Shown here piece after piece: positions 33,241-45,539 of a stretch of DNA of 64,000 nt. This DNA comes from Antennarius striatus. Lineage: Eukaryota > Chordata > Actinopteri > Lophiiformes > Antennariidae. The stretch is taken from NCBI RefSeq assembly GCF_040054535.1, contig NC_090783.1, forward strand, positions 3,461,501 to 3,525,500. The letters are read 5' to 3'. Numbering within the stretch: the first letter of the stretch is position 1; every line of letters begins with the position of its first letter. Both the position numbers and the translations under genes were made by a program. Below the pieces are notes generated by a model. The model did no database searches and was not told the DNA's origin. It was given only the letters and a program-made list of their open reading frames with translations.

Positions 33241-36200
33241 AGAGCAGCCGTGGGACAGGAAGACGACTCCACCAGACTTTGGAATAACTACAAATGTATA
33301 TATTCAATCATACCGCCGCAAACAAATCTGAAGAAAGCACACTTTACTTCCATTTTATGGATGAAAATGTCAGTTCATCATTTACGAGACACTTGAAATT
33401 AAAAACGATTGGTTAAATGCTCAACTTGCGTTTTTGCAAAGTTGTATGAGGAAGAACTAGCATCCATTAGCTTAGCTCAGCCTCTGACAAATGAAGCGTC
33501 AAGTTATTTAATTTGTTGAAGCTTAATCAAAGTGTAATAATGACTAAAAACAGCAGTTTTTGGTCGGTTCAAACATGCACACATTACCACATGGAGCTCC
33601 GTCTAACAGACATGAGAGTGGTATTGACTTTCTAAGATGACTCTTGGCAAGAGAGGGAATAAACGCATTTCCCAAAATGTCAAACCAGTGCCAAAATACT
33701 GCCGTGTAATCAAGATGGGAACTTAGTATTTGACAGCTGGTCTAAAGAGCATCCAGATTTGTGTGATGGGATCCAAAAACTCGGTCACTGTACCATAAAA
33801 CACAGCGCTGAGCCGGGCAGGTTTATGCCGCGGATCAGATCCTCCTGAAGGGCCCTGCTCTTTGACCCCTGACCGATACTGAAGCTGCGAGACTCACACT
33901 GTGAAGGGCTCTATGGGAATATTTTACAACTCTGACCAAAGTCCAAGCGGCCTCGGAGAGATGTTTTCCGACTGACCCGTACCTGATCTCCACCCCATAT
34001 GGAGACCCTATACCCCTTCTCCTGCAGCCTCCACTATTCCTCTCAAAAGGAATGTTTTGTTTTCCGCTTGATAACTTGACGAATTTTGACTGAATCTTTT
34101 ACCAATCAGACGAAGAATTACATAATTTACAACATGCGTTCATCTACAGAAAGATTTGTTTTTGTTGTTGTTGCTATTTTGGACGCAAAATTATAATTTA
34201 AAAAAATATAAATTCATCCCTTTCAATGTCATTATTGTCAAACTGAGAAATGTTTGCAGTTATTGTAATATATATTGTTTATGATGAATCAATATGGAGC
34301 TGAATTTGCAATAAACCTATTTCAGTGTTGTTTGTGTATTCATATCTAATTGAAATATTTAGGATGTTAATACAAATTATATACAGGTTTTTGCTTTTTA
34401 TCTACATAATCTAAAATTATATCCTGATTTTTTTTTATCTCAATTTGCAACAATGCATATTTTAACAATGCACATTTTAGTACCATGAAGTTGAACTTTT
34501 GGGGTGATTATAACAACATAGGATTTAAAAATGTGTTCTAAATGTTAAGTTTTTGAATAATCAAAATCTTGCTGGATTTAAATGCTGATGACAAACAAAG
34601 AGTGATTTTTTTATTCTGCTATTTCTTCCTAAAAGTTATCCATGACGTGAACGAATTGCCACTCAAGCAGAAGTCATGGATCATTTGGCTTTTGGCCTGT
34701 TTTGTTGTGAAGTGTAACTTCACATACTTTAATTACAGGAACTCAGAGGCTAAAAAAAGAACAAAGAAAAAACCACCCCTCTTAATTTTAGCAATGGTGA
34801 CAGCGGGTTAGTTAGTGACCCGCAGTGACCCCTGGAATACCAGACCTGGGCTCAAGTGTAAATAAGGTTTTGGCATTCACACATCATGAACAGTCGTGGC
34901 ACCACAACAAGGACACACTTTAAGAACAGAAACACACTTTCCATCAAGTTCATCCCAAAGTCTTAACATCGCTTTTAATATTCGAAAAATACTTGATTTG
35001 AGTAGAAGTAAAACAAACAAAATCAAGTTGAATTAACTAGAAATATGTTGCCATGATATCGTTCCAGGTCGCTCCACTTTGGTTCTGGAGCCGATGCCAG
35101 TGCCGAAGCTGGGAAAGCCAAGAGCCGGACCCCCTGAAGAGTCCGGACCAGTGCACCTGAGAGAGATGTGGACTTGCTGAACTCAGTGGTCAGGATGTAA
35201 TTCGCTCCTTGTTCCCTACACCTCCTGATCATTTTACTCACTTGCATGGCTGGCATTTTTCTTTCATTACTCTAGCTTTCCAAAAGTAGTCATTTTCTCC
35301 TCCGTAGTGGTAAATGAATGAAGAGCCTGCTATTAACTTTAAGTGGGCTAATGGACCCACCAACGTGGCATCATTGCTTCCCTGTTGTTTTTACATAAAC
35401 GAGACTACAATAAAAACCCACGTGCTGAATTTTCCTCTCAGACAATGAGGGAAAACCTCCTGAATGCCATCAAAGGAACTCATACAGCCCTTTTTTTACT
35501 CGCCAGTATGCTCCCAGAAGTCATTGTGTTAGCGCTGACTTACAGTTACTTTAAGTGCTGTTCAATGCAGCGTGGAGGCAGATGGAACCGGCCAGAGGCG
35601 GTGCTCATTACACTCCAAATCAACTCGATGATGGCACGTCTTAAAAGCCCAGGACTTTTCCATCCTCAGACGTTCGGCGAGACAATTCCTTCCGACGGGC
35701 TTCTACTTGGCCGTGTTTCTCGCCGATGGATGAAACAGAAGTCCTAGGAAAGTGTTTTGTATCATCATCATTCACCAAAAAGAGAAGCTAAATAAACGTG
35801 GGTGTACTTATCTCTCACGGGGGGTGCCTGATTAAATATTCTGCTAATATTTGCTCGACTTATCTTTGCTGATTGAATTATGGCGATGGCCCAATGTGGG
35901 AGTCACGACATTCCAACCAAAACATCTTCCGAGGTTTGACTCGTACAGCCAGAGGATCCTCTACGTATATATGCAGCATCAGATTCAGGGTGCGTAAATG
36001 AAAATATATTTATTCTAATCAATTCCATGCATGACGTCGGGGTTTTAAGGCTGCTTTTAAGACTGAAATCTTAAGCAAGAAGTGACAAACTTGTTTAGTG
36101 TCAAAATGTTGAAACTGCTTTGTTTTTGCTGCCCCCCCCCCCCTGCCAAAGACATATACGATTACCAATAAGAAACATTCAAAGCAAATCTCAACTTTAG

Positions 36201-37825
36201 GACTTTTTTTTGCTTGTGGTGCAAAACCAAAATCATATACAGTAGTTCCAAGCATAAATGGCCAAATGGTGATGACGGCCGCTGGTCTGAAACGTTAGCA
36301 CGTTTGATGACTCGGACCTTTGTACCTTTGAGCATGAGATTAAATCTTTAATTTATGTTAAAAAAAATAAAATAATGGAAAACAGAATAAAGGTTTTCAC
36401 TGTGGATACAGTAATAGTCAGCATTACACCCAGACTCAGGCTGGTGTAGAGTATATGTGACTGTCTTGTTCACTAGCATGACCAGCACCCTGAACGCATC
36501 ATTATAACAGACTCAAGATGTGAAACATCAGGGTTGGGGTGCCTCATGTTTACAACACAGCTTCAACACGAGGCTTAAGACGCTCGTTTCCTTCTTTACG
36601 GTTAATGAGAAGCTTAAAACCGCTTTAAATCTCTGCGTTAAACCCTCCGCTGACAGATATTTGGCTTTCTCTCTCTATCATTATAGAGTAAATGTTGATT
36701 CCATAATGTAACGGCTGTAGAATAATGATACTATCAGTGTTTAGATTGGTTCCCCGTAAACTTTTTACTATGTTATCTGCCACTGGGCACAAATGAAGGC
36801 TGACTTGGATTTCATGTTTCCACCGTGGATTAAATGGATGAATAAATGCATGCTTCTGTCCTGTGTTGCTGCTGCTCTGAAGAAAAAGGAAAAGCAATCG
36901 GATCCACTGTGAAAACACAGACTGGGGTGGAGGTGGGTGAGGGAAGCTATCTGTTTACACTTTTTAGTAGAGAACTAGTCTGGGGACAGTTAGCTTAGCT
37001 TAGCATAAAGAGTGGAAGCAGGGGGGAAATTGCGAGCTTGCTTTTTCCTTAAAAATGATCATAATAATAATTTTTTTTTAAATGTCTCAATGCCTGAAAA
37101 TTTATCACGACAATGAGAAGGACGTCAGGAAATGATAGCAGGTATCCAAAATTATGAGTAGCGTAACTTTTGAGGATTACAGTATGGTATTTGCGCAATT
37201 TAAAAAAAAGTACTCTCATGCAAAAATAACCCCAAAAGTATTTTTCTTTACCATCATAAGTAGTTATGACGGTATACAAAGAAATGACCTAAAATGTGTG
37301 ATTTTTAAAAATAGATCCTGCTTGTTTCTGTACTTTCTATCCAGCTTCTCCAAACTAAACCTTTTTTTAAATTTTATTTTTTTTTACATGTATTTAAATC
37401 CATCAGGAAACACAACACACAATGTAAACTGCTTTAAATGGACACATGCTTTATGCTTCTACCCTCTGCAGATTACCCTCAAAGTGGAGGAACAAATGAG
37501 CTCCACATGGGACGGTGTAGTGTGTACCACTTTTCCTCAGCCTGAGAAGCCCCCCCCCCCCCCCCAATCCCTCGACCTCAATGCGCACACACACTCACAC
37601 ACACACACTGATCTTTTCTGTGCCTTGCATCTGTGTCTACGGTCCTAATTGTTTAATTCCCTCCCTTTCAAATATCCTTGTGCAGTCCAGGCACTAATAG
37701 GCCCATCAAGAACCCCCCCAGGGCCTCTGATAAATTGACAGAGATTTCCCCGGTCAGTGCATGAACTCATGCTACTTATCACCTGTGTTTATTCCACATG
37801 GTTTTCATAGCTTGATTGTGTATAT

Positions 37826-37826
<1 letters not shown>

Positions 37827-37891
<65 letters not shown>
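37827..37891. repeat. (TG)n microsatellite, long
   Basis: About 32 uninterrupted TG units, the longest dinucleotide repeat in the window. Confidence 0.97.
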
Positions 37892-37893
<2 letters not shown>

Positions 37894-38572
37894 CGGTTGG
37901 TGGAGGGGTTCCAGAAACTTTATGGGTCTGAGGATTTTTATTTTTTTTAAGGGGTTGGTTTGTTTTAGTCTGTCTGCGCTTAAATCACGCTGGCTGTTGA
38001 CGTCGAACCAATAGGAAATCCCTTTGTTTATATGTTGTTTTTTTTTAACCCCGTGCTGAACATCAGCTCTTTGTCGAGTGGGGGCAAACACCACCAACAC
38101 TGACTCTTTGCCATTTCCTACCCACTCTGTTTAAAGTTTACACGACACACACTTGCTGGACTCGCGGTGAAGAAAAGGTTGGAAAAACTTGACCCTCAGG
38201 TTGTTTGATCCCCTCCATCCTCCCTGATGACCCCCCACCACCACCACCCGTAGACAGAAATGGACGGACTTCTTTGGGACTAGAAACATAGGAGGGCTGT
38301 CAATGCCACCTCATCTACTCCCCCCCCCCCCGTGTCAGACGTAGCTGTTTGAACCTGAGGTTGAGGCATAAATCTCCACCTTGGGCCAGCCTTGACATTC
38401 TGTTCCCAGATGGTGCCTCCCCTGCTGTGGACCCTGCCCCAGAGGGGGCATGGCATCTCAGCCAGACCCATCCATCACAGGAGAACCTGGCCCCTTATGC
38501 TGGGAGCGGAGGCCCCAGTGAGGAGCACCTGCCCTCGTATTTTCTCCCTTGTGGCTAAAACAACCCCCCCCC

Positions 38573-38575
<3 letters not shown>

Positions 38576-38608
<33 letters not shown>

Positions 38609-38609
38609 C
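38576..38609. repeat. (CA)n microsatellite
   Basis: About 16 CA units directly after a run of C residues at 38564-38574. Confidence 0.95.
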
Positions 38610-39880
38610 CGCACTTCCTCCCCCACTGCTTTCCTAAGGGGCTAGAGGTCATTCAAGGGTGTGACACAACTTCGTACGTCCAGAGACACTCTTAAGTCGA
38701 CTCACACGTCTGCAACTCTATTAGGCTTCATATTACCAACAGGTGAAAGGTCGATATGTTAATGTTAGCAGAAGGCCACACAAGGTAGACACACAAACAC
38801 CGACATAATCTGATCCAGAGACGATCTAATTGTTTTGCGAGGAGTGAAAACTATAAAAATGACGCTTTAAAGAAAGTATCAAACGTTGGCAAAAAAGTCA
38901 ACTTTTCAGAACGCGAAAAAAGGGAAAGGAACAAAGATGAATCTTCAAGAGAAGAAAGCTGGGTCTTTTATACAAAAGAGGATTTTACTCCTCCTGTTTT
39001 TGCTCCATCTGTTTTATATATTGTGGTTAAAAAACATCACTGATTTGATTGGACCCAAATGTGATGCTTGAGGCTCCTTCATCCAAAGCCTGTATGAGCC
39101 TCCCTCTGCTGCCCTCCACCAACAAAGCTCCGTTACCCTCGCCCCACTGGTCTCCTTCAAGGGGTGTGTGTGTGTGTGTGTTCAAGCATATCATGAATTT
39201 TGAGGAAATATTTACCAAAAAGCTTTCATCTAAGTATGAAACCACTCGCAGGATGAAACAGAGGCCCTGAAAGGTTTTTTTTTTTTTAAGTTTAAAGATG
39301 CAAACTGGGGGGAAAAAAACAAACAAACAAACAAACAAATTGTGAACCGTTTAACTCAGAATTACAGAATATTTTACTAATTGTTAAGCTGTCATGATTC
39401 AGTGGTATTGAGCAATGCGTGCCGTTTTTCAAAAACCACTGTGATGTATTTTATTTTGGAATGAAACTCAAACGTTGCTGAAAATATAGAAGAATGAGCT
39501 TCAGTAAAAATCTGGAAAGAATCTTTCGAGCAACAGCTCACGCTGCGGTTCGACTCCTCGTTCCAGGTTCTGCTCAGGTATTGCACGTCATGTCCGTGTT
39601 CGATTCCATTTGGACCAAGTACAGCACATATACGTATATCAAGACATACAGTATATAATGTCCTACATACTTATTAAACATTGAAATATAGCTGATGTTC
39701 CACATGGGTCTGATAAAGATAATCTGTGAGTCATTCTTCATGTACATTGTGATTATTCTGGTTTATTTCCCCTCTAATTTTTGTTAAATTGAGAATCGCA
39801 AATCCTGAAATCGTGATGTTAACATTGATTTCTGCTCTTTTTTTTTTTTTTTTTTAAAAAGCATCCCCTTTTGTTTCTGT

Positions 39881-39921
39881 AAAAAAAAAAAAAAGAAAGA
39901 AAGAAAGAAAGAAAGAAAAAA
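39881..39921. repeat. A run followed by (GAAA)n
   Basis: A 14-A run continues into about six GAAA tetranucleotide units; a 15-T run lies just upstream (39838-39855). Confidence 0.9.
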
Positions 39922-40444
39922 GCAGTGAACGAGACAGAAAACAGAAAACATTTGGGTCGTTTCCAGCTTGCAAATGAAGCAAAACACATGTTCTCAGTGT
40001 GACAGTGTTTACACAATCTTTCAGTGACACAGTCTAAATTAACTTACAGATTTATGGGACAGAATCAAGACTCTACACATATGTTGATTGTCTGGAGTCA
40101 AAGGATCCAGTGGTAATTTATTATCCCAAAAGATGATGATTTATGTTTTTGCCCAAACCCCGCTGACAGACTGTAAACGACTTACGTTCTCCTCGGATCT
40201 GAATTCAGCGAATGTTTCATTGGTGCGGACGTTACTCGCCTGCAACCACTTACTCTACACCAAGAACAAACGAAACCTGAACTCTGTTGATATTTTAGGA
40301 ATAAAAAGTTGATGATCTCATTAAAGTTTGCATCGGATTTAACCGGCAAACATTGTGGAGCGGTGTCTGCGTTGCCAAATATTCATTGTCGACTTATAAA
40401 TATCAGAGAGAGACAAAATATCTGCTGATCCAATTTCTAATCTA

Positions 40445-40765
40445 AATCATTACTTCCACCAAAGAGATCATGTTTGTGTCTCTTTCCATCTGTCAGCAAG
40501 ATCACCTAAACAGTTATCTCTGCAAGGTGGGATGTGATCCGTCTGGATCGGGATTCTTTTGCATTATGGGATTGGGTCAGTTACAAAATTCTTGCTTCTA
40601 ACTGAATGGCAAGAAAACATGATGACATCCCCATAAGATCTAGCACACATTTAAGTCTAATCCAGATCCAATGACTATTCCAGATTTAGCGATCCAGAGT
40701 GTTTACATTGAAAAGTGCTCATGGCGGAGGTTTGTGGTCTCTGAGTGCTCTATAGTAGTCTCTGA
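40445..40765. mobile_element. Possible MITE-like dispersed repeat
   Basis: The ends are imperfect inverted copies: 'ttacttccaccaaagag' on the left and 'catggcggaggtttgtgg' on the right. The interior contains phrases I associate with a very common fish repeat ('aggtgggatgtgatccgtctggat', 'gatccagatccaatgactattcc'). The copy is diverged and no target duplication could be fixed. Confidence 0.4.
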
Positions 40766-41460
40766 TGGGTTTATGATTTCTACAGGTGATAAAGAGTTCA
40801 AATATTTCCCTTCATTTTTAAGTTCCTCTTTAACACAGGTGAAAAAAAATGTCAGGATTATTTTTAGGATGTAAAGTTCACATTTCAGCGGTTAGACGTT
40901 CTGATGTTTAAAGTTAATATTAAAACAATTTTTCACTCAAAAGTTAAACCAACAAATGACAAGAGCAGTTCTTCTCAGTTCCCTCCAAGGGCTTCTTTAT
41001 TAAATAGTTCGTAAAAGAAAGAGAGAAATGAGTCGACCAGACCGCAGACCTCATGAAGCAGCTTGAGGCTACCACAGCTGCTAGTAGCTACGCTTCAATA
41101 TCACCGTTTCACAAACTGTATTGACAAGGAGAAGAAGGAAAAAAACACATGTGGATCTGCTGCAGTTGCTGCGGGCTGGAAGTGTAAATGTTAAATCAGT
41201 GGATTACTACTTAGACTTTATTAAATATTTGAGTTTACAGGCAATTATCAGAAAAAAATCAACTGTTGCTTCAGCCGTTTCAATGCGAAACTAATTCTGT
41301 TTAGTGCTATTAAGAAACATTCAGCATCCTACCAGGCAAAAATAAGATGGTGCACATGGTAAACTATTATGTGTTAAAGCCATTAACATGATAGTATCTT
41401 CATTACCAGCATGTTAGCTTGCTGACATTGAGAATTTAGCTCATACCATGTCTGGGAATC

Positions 41461-41520
41461 TCCATCCATCCATCCATCCATCCATCCATCCATCCATCCA
41501 TCCATCCATCCATCCATCCA
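41461..41520. repeat. (CCAT)n microsatellite
   Basis: About fifteen TCCA/CCAT tetranucleotide units. Confidence 0.97.
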
Positions 41521-43207
41521 AGATTGTGTTCCTGCCTGGATTATTAATCCCTGCTTTATGGTGCTTGATGTTTTTTGATGCTTGGAACCAGAAACGGGTT
41601 AAAGGGCTCTTTGGGCCTGCAGTGCATTATTGAATTTAAATATTAAAGGTCAAATCAGATTGTCCTGTGTGGAAATCCTTTGAGGCTTTGATTGGAGGCA
41701 GAGTGAAAAACAAAATGCAGCAGAATACAACTCAGACCGCATGTTTTTATTTTTGATTTTTTTAAGGAACTGTGAAGAATATGACATAGAGAGCCGGTCA
41801 CTTACGCTCCGATGGAGGTTACGCTGTTTCCATTTTCCTGTCCAGTCCAGTCTGTAATCGGTACCATCTTTCGTGTAAGAGGACTTCAGAAGCGTTCCTG
41901 GATTCTCCTGTCGTATCTTTACTCACAACAGGTGGAATCTGTAACGAATAACTCCTGCTACAAATCAACAGTACATGCAAAAGGTTTTTTGTTTTTTTGT
42001 GCTGTTACCGATGAAAAACTGTAAAACATCACCAGACCTCTGGTACCAAACATGTTGTAATGAGGATAAATCAGCTAAATTAATTTAATTAGGGTTTTAA
42101 AACTGCATGTATATGCGTGATAACACGTAGCGCCACTGAAACATTCTCCAAAAATCATCTCCTGGTCTGTTCAATCATGTTTTTTTGCCAAGAGAATAAT
42201 ATAGCAATCCATCAAAGCTGTTAGCAGCAGGTATGAAAGCAGCTTCACAACTATTTGTTATAAAACCTCAAACTGCATTTCCCGCTCCACGACCATTTCT
42301 CCGCCAAGTTAATGTAACCTAAATTCCTCCAGTGCATCATGCAGCCTCAAGTCCCCCCGTGATATAAACCAGAAACCACAATGCAGAACATGCACAGGGG
42401 CCAGTACTTATCTTTATAGAATGCAAATAGAGATACATCTCAAATCAAAGCCAGGATGAGAACACATCTGGCTTTGATTCGCCCCCATGCCTCCTCTTCT
42501 AACCATCAGAGACAACTATCAGAGCATCTTCTCCTCTTGTTCTGCTGGGAAGCGGGACTCAAGGGCAAATGTTATGAGGTGACCCCTGACCAGATTTGAC
42601 AAGTGATGATCTAGACTGCTTATCATTACGTAGATTGGACGTCTTTATTGGTCTTAAGTTGTCGTGAATTTGCTCTGTATCATTTGCTCATAGAGCACTA
42701 ATATTCTCTGGAATCAGTGCTTGAGTAGAACTCAGTGGATCAGATGCAAAAGCTACAGAATCACTATTTGTTTACTGGTTTGTAGTAATTAATTTTTAGC
42801 CGGGTTGGGGGGCATTTACCTCTACTTTATGACTGTGGTTCCTGCTTTATTTCCTAAATTTGAAGCAGGATTCTGTTCCAAGTCTCTGAATTTCAGCCCT
42901 CATTTCCAGTTTGTGCAGTAATTTGATGACGCATGCTGACGCAGTTCTGCAGGTTGTTCTAAATGAATAAAGACACCTCAACTTCACCAAAAAAAAAAAG
43001 AGAAAAAGAAAAAGATTTGTTAAATGTGTAAAAAAAGAACTCTGTGGCTGTGGCTCTTGATTTCAAAGAGTGGATTTCTTTGGAAAAATGAACATTTCTT
43101 TGCAATATATAAGACATAACAGTAATGGAATTCCTTTTTAATGAGCATCAATGTTCCTAAAGTTTGGTCTTCACTGCCAAAACTAGTATGGTGCTAAGTT
43201 GTGTTTA

Positions 43208-43372
43208 TATCCCCACCAAGGCTAAATGGTCTTGTTTTACTCAATCAGACCTTATATGATAATAATAATGAGATCTCCACGTGTTGAAAAGCTGATTCCC
43301 CAAACAACATTTCAGTAGTTTTTGTGTGACCCTGTCAACCAAACAACCAACCAACCAACCAACCAACCAGAG
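43208..43372. mobile_element. Possible fragment of a dispersed fish repeat
   Basis: 'atccccaccaaggctaaatgg' followed by 'ttcagtagtttttgtgtgaccctgtcaacc' and an (ACCA)n stretch at 43337-43369 resembles the same kind of repeat family as the element near 40.6 kb. Identification is from memory and weak; the tetranucleotide repeat itself is certain. Confidence 0.35.
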
Positions 43373-45239
43373 ACGCAGCTCTTATTTGTCCAAGAACTCC
43401 CTTTCAGTTTAATCCATGTTGGCAATTAAAGTAATTTTCAATATGTCTTATTTTGTAAACTATAAAGTAGTCGTTATTCATAAGACATTATTTTAAACCA
43501 TTCAATCCACGGAACTGCTGAGGAATTTAATTTTGACTTCCTGACCTTCCAGCAAATTTATTTTTCTGACTGACAGGCAGGATTTGATAAAGTTGGTGGA
43601 GTGGCGCTCTCCTCCGGTCATGGGGACTGTTGAGCTACTGAGGTACAGAAGCTTGTTTGGTCAAATCACCTGATACAGCGAGAGACTTGTTCCATCACCG
43701 TGATTGTGAGGCCAAGAACCTGCTGAAATCACAAATACAGAGGAGCTCAGACTCTGTCGTAGCCCACGGAGGTGCAGATGAGAGACTAGATTAAGTCAAT
43801 AAATAATTTTCCACCTATCATTGACTACATGCAGAACACACTTGGCTGGTAAAACTCAGGGTTTAATTGTTTATTATCTCTTGTGGAAATATCTGATAAA
43901 GGCTCCTCAGCTTCCTCGACTCATATGTTGCTTGAGGCCAGCACATTTTAAATTAAAAGCAGACCAAGTGAAGCTATGTTGAATCACATAGTGGTTCTTA
44001 ACATTTCCATGTGAAGATTAATCGTGAGATGCTCAGAGCATAATTACAAGCCCATAAAATGGTCATTTTAATTTTAGAGAAAGTTGTCTTTTTTTTTTTT
44101 AACTGAAAGTAAAATTATGCCTCCAAGTCATTTAAATTTTTTGTTTTCATTCGGATGCTTGCTGAAAAACTACCTTAGTGTTATTTTATGAGGACACAAA
44201 TTAGAAATTAATACCAAAATCATAACAATGAACCCAAATGCATATGAAAATTAGTAAACATATGCCCTGGAAATTAATCTAAGACTTCAACTCCAAGTCC
44301 AACAATGCAATGTTGCAAATAGCAAAAAATACAAATTGCACCAACTGGTTGCTTCATTCCTGGTATGCATATCCAAATTGTTTAAGAATGAAAGTACAGA
44401 AATTAAAAAAAGATCAGTTTTCTGCTAGTAATAACAGAATAATAGCAGTAGTTAACTTTTTCCACTGAAATGTAAAAACTAAAAGATTATAAACATTATT
44501 GGAATAACAGGAGGCAAAAATACATCACAATAAAAGTAAAACAACATTTAAATTCTGAACCCAAGAAAATGCAGAGGAAACTCTATTTATTGGGAACTTC
44601 TTTGCAAATGTTTCAGTAGTGAAGCTCAACATGCGGTTGCTACACAAAATGCTTGCCATTGACAGGGTGTCCTAAAGGCTGTAGTTAACAAGCACAAAAA
44701 CAATTAATTATAAACAGATGAGTTCATTTTTGTTCATGAAAAAAAAAACTGGCAATGGTTTAGGAAGATCCTCCATCGTGGTGATGATCCCTGACAAAGG
44801 ATTAGACAGAACAGGCTTCCATTTCCTGAATATCACCAAAATTAGTACCCATAAAAAGATCCCTCTGATGTCTGAATAAGCCTCGACTCTCAGCCAGCTT
44901 TAAAGACCTAACCAATAATACTGATATTGTTCAGAGGATTCCCTTTACGTTTTTTTTTTGGTCACGGTTTATTAAAGACGAGTGAAGGAACAATGGGTTC
45001 ATTTCCAAACAATCTCTTTACGGTTCCAGGACAAAGACTAACTAATGTCACCTTTAGTTTTTCATGTTAAATGACCTTCAACAACATTCCACTGAGAAGT
45101 TGAGAACATCTGCGATGATAAAGTGTTTCATATATCAAATTATATACGTATAAAACTGTTTACAACGTGACATTTAATTATCAATTGCTGACAAAGGAAC
45201 ATAACACAAGACCGAGTCTTGGCATCTGCAGCTATTAGT

Positions 45240-45245
45240 TTTATT
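45240..45245 (-). terminator. dchs2: Candidate poly(A) signal AATAAA of dchs2
   Basis: A canonical AATAAA on the minus strand about 295 nt after the dchs2 stop codon. A second one at 44968-44973 could serve a longer 3' UTR. Confidence 0.5.
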
Positions 45246-45539
45246 ATAGTAGACCATTATGAAATCAACCCCAATCAAAGTTGTTAAAAACGTCATTATG
45301 GTTAAAAGTCACCTTCTTTGGCTCCTTTTAGATGAAGCTCATGCTGGTCCCCTTAAGAGCAGAACAAAACTAAGAACAACACAGTTGTAGCTCTTAATAA
45401 TGTTCCTATAGTGATATTTAAGAGTTAGGAAGTCAAAAGTAAACTCCCCATTGCCACTTCAAGTCTTTTTAACTCCTACCGTTAGACGGTGACTGGACGA
45501 TGGAACTGAATGTGACAGATAAACTTGTCCTAAGTCTGC

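Larger units (their letters stand above)
33241..45239. other. Gene-free interval between sfrp2 and dchs2
   Basis: Apart from the repeats listed separately, I see no exon with coding support. Small frames (up to about 164 codons) are in AT-rich DNA with no domain, splice partner or similarity. 36980-37060 ('gttagcttagcttagcataaagagtgg') resembles a common dispersed percomorph repeat. 35820-35900 is another complex-sequence stretch that could be regulatory. Confidence 0.45.

Noticed and set aside
36980-37060. 'gttagcttagcttagcataaag' segment as a separate transposon
   Set aside because: Resembles a common dispersed fish repeat, but is too short and its ends cannot be set; only mentioned in the interval entry.
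37154-37648. 164-codon plus-strand open frame
   Set aside because: Phe/Leu-rich, from AT-rich DNA running into a C run and a CA repeat; no homology or splice support.
41461-41520. Regular CCAT repeat considered as a CRISPR-like array
   Set aside because: No spacers and a vertebrate context; a plain tetranucleotide microsatellite.
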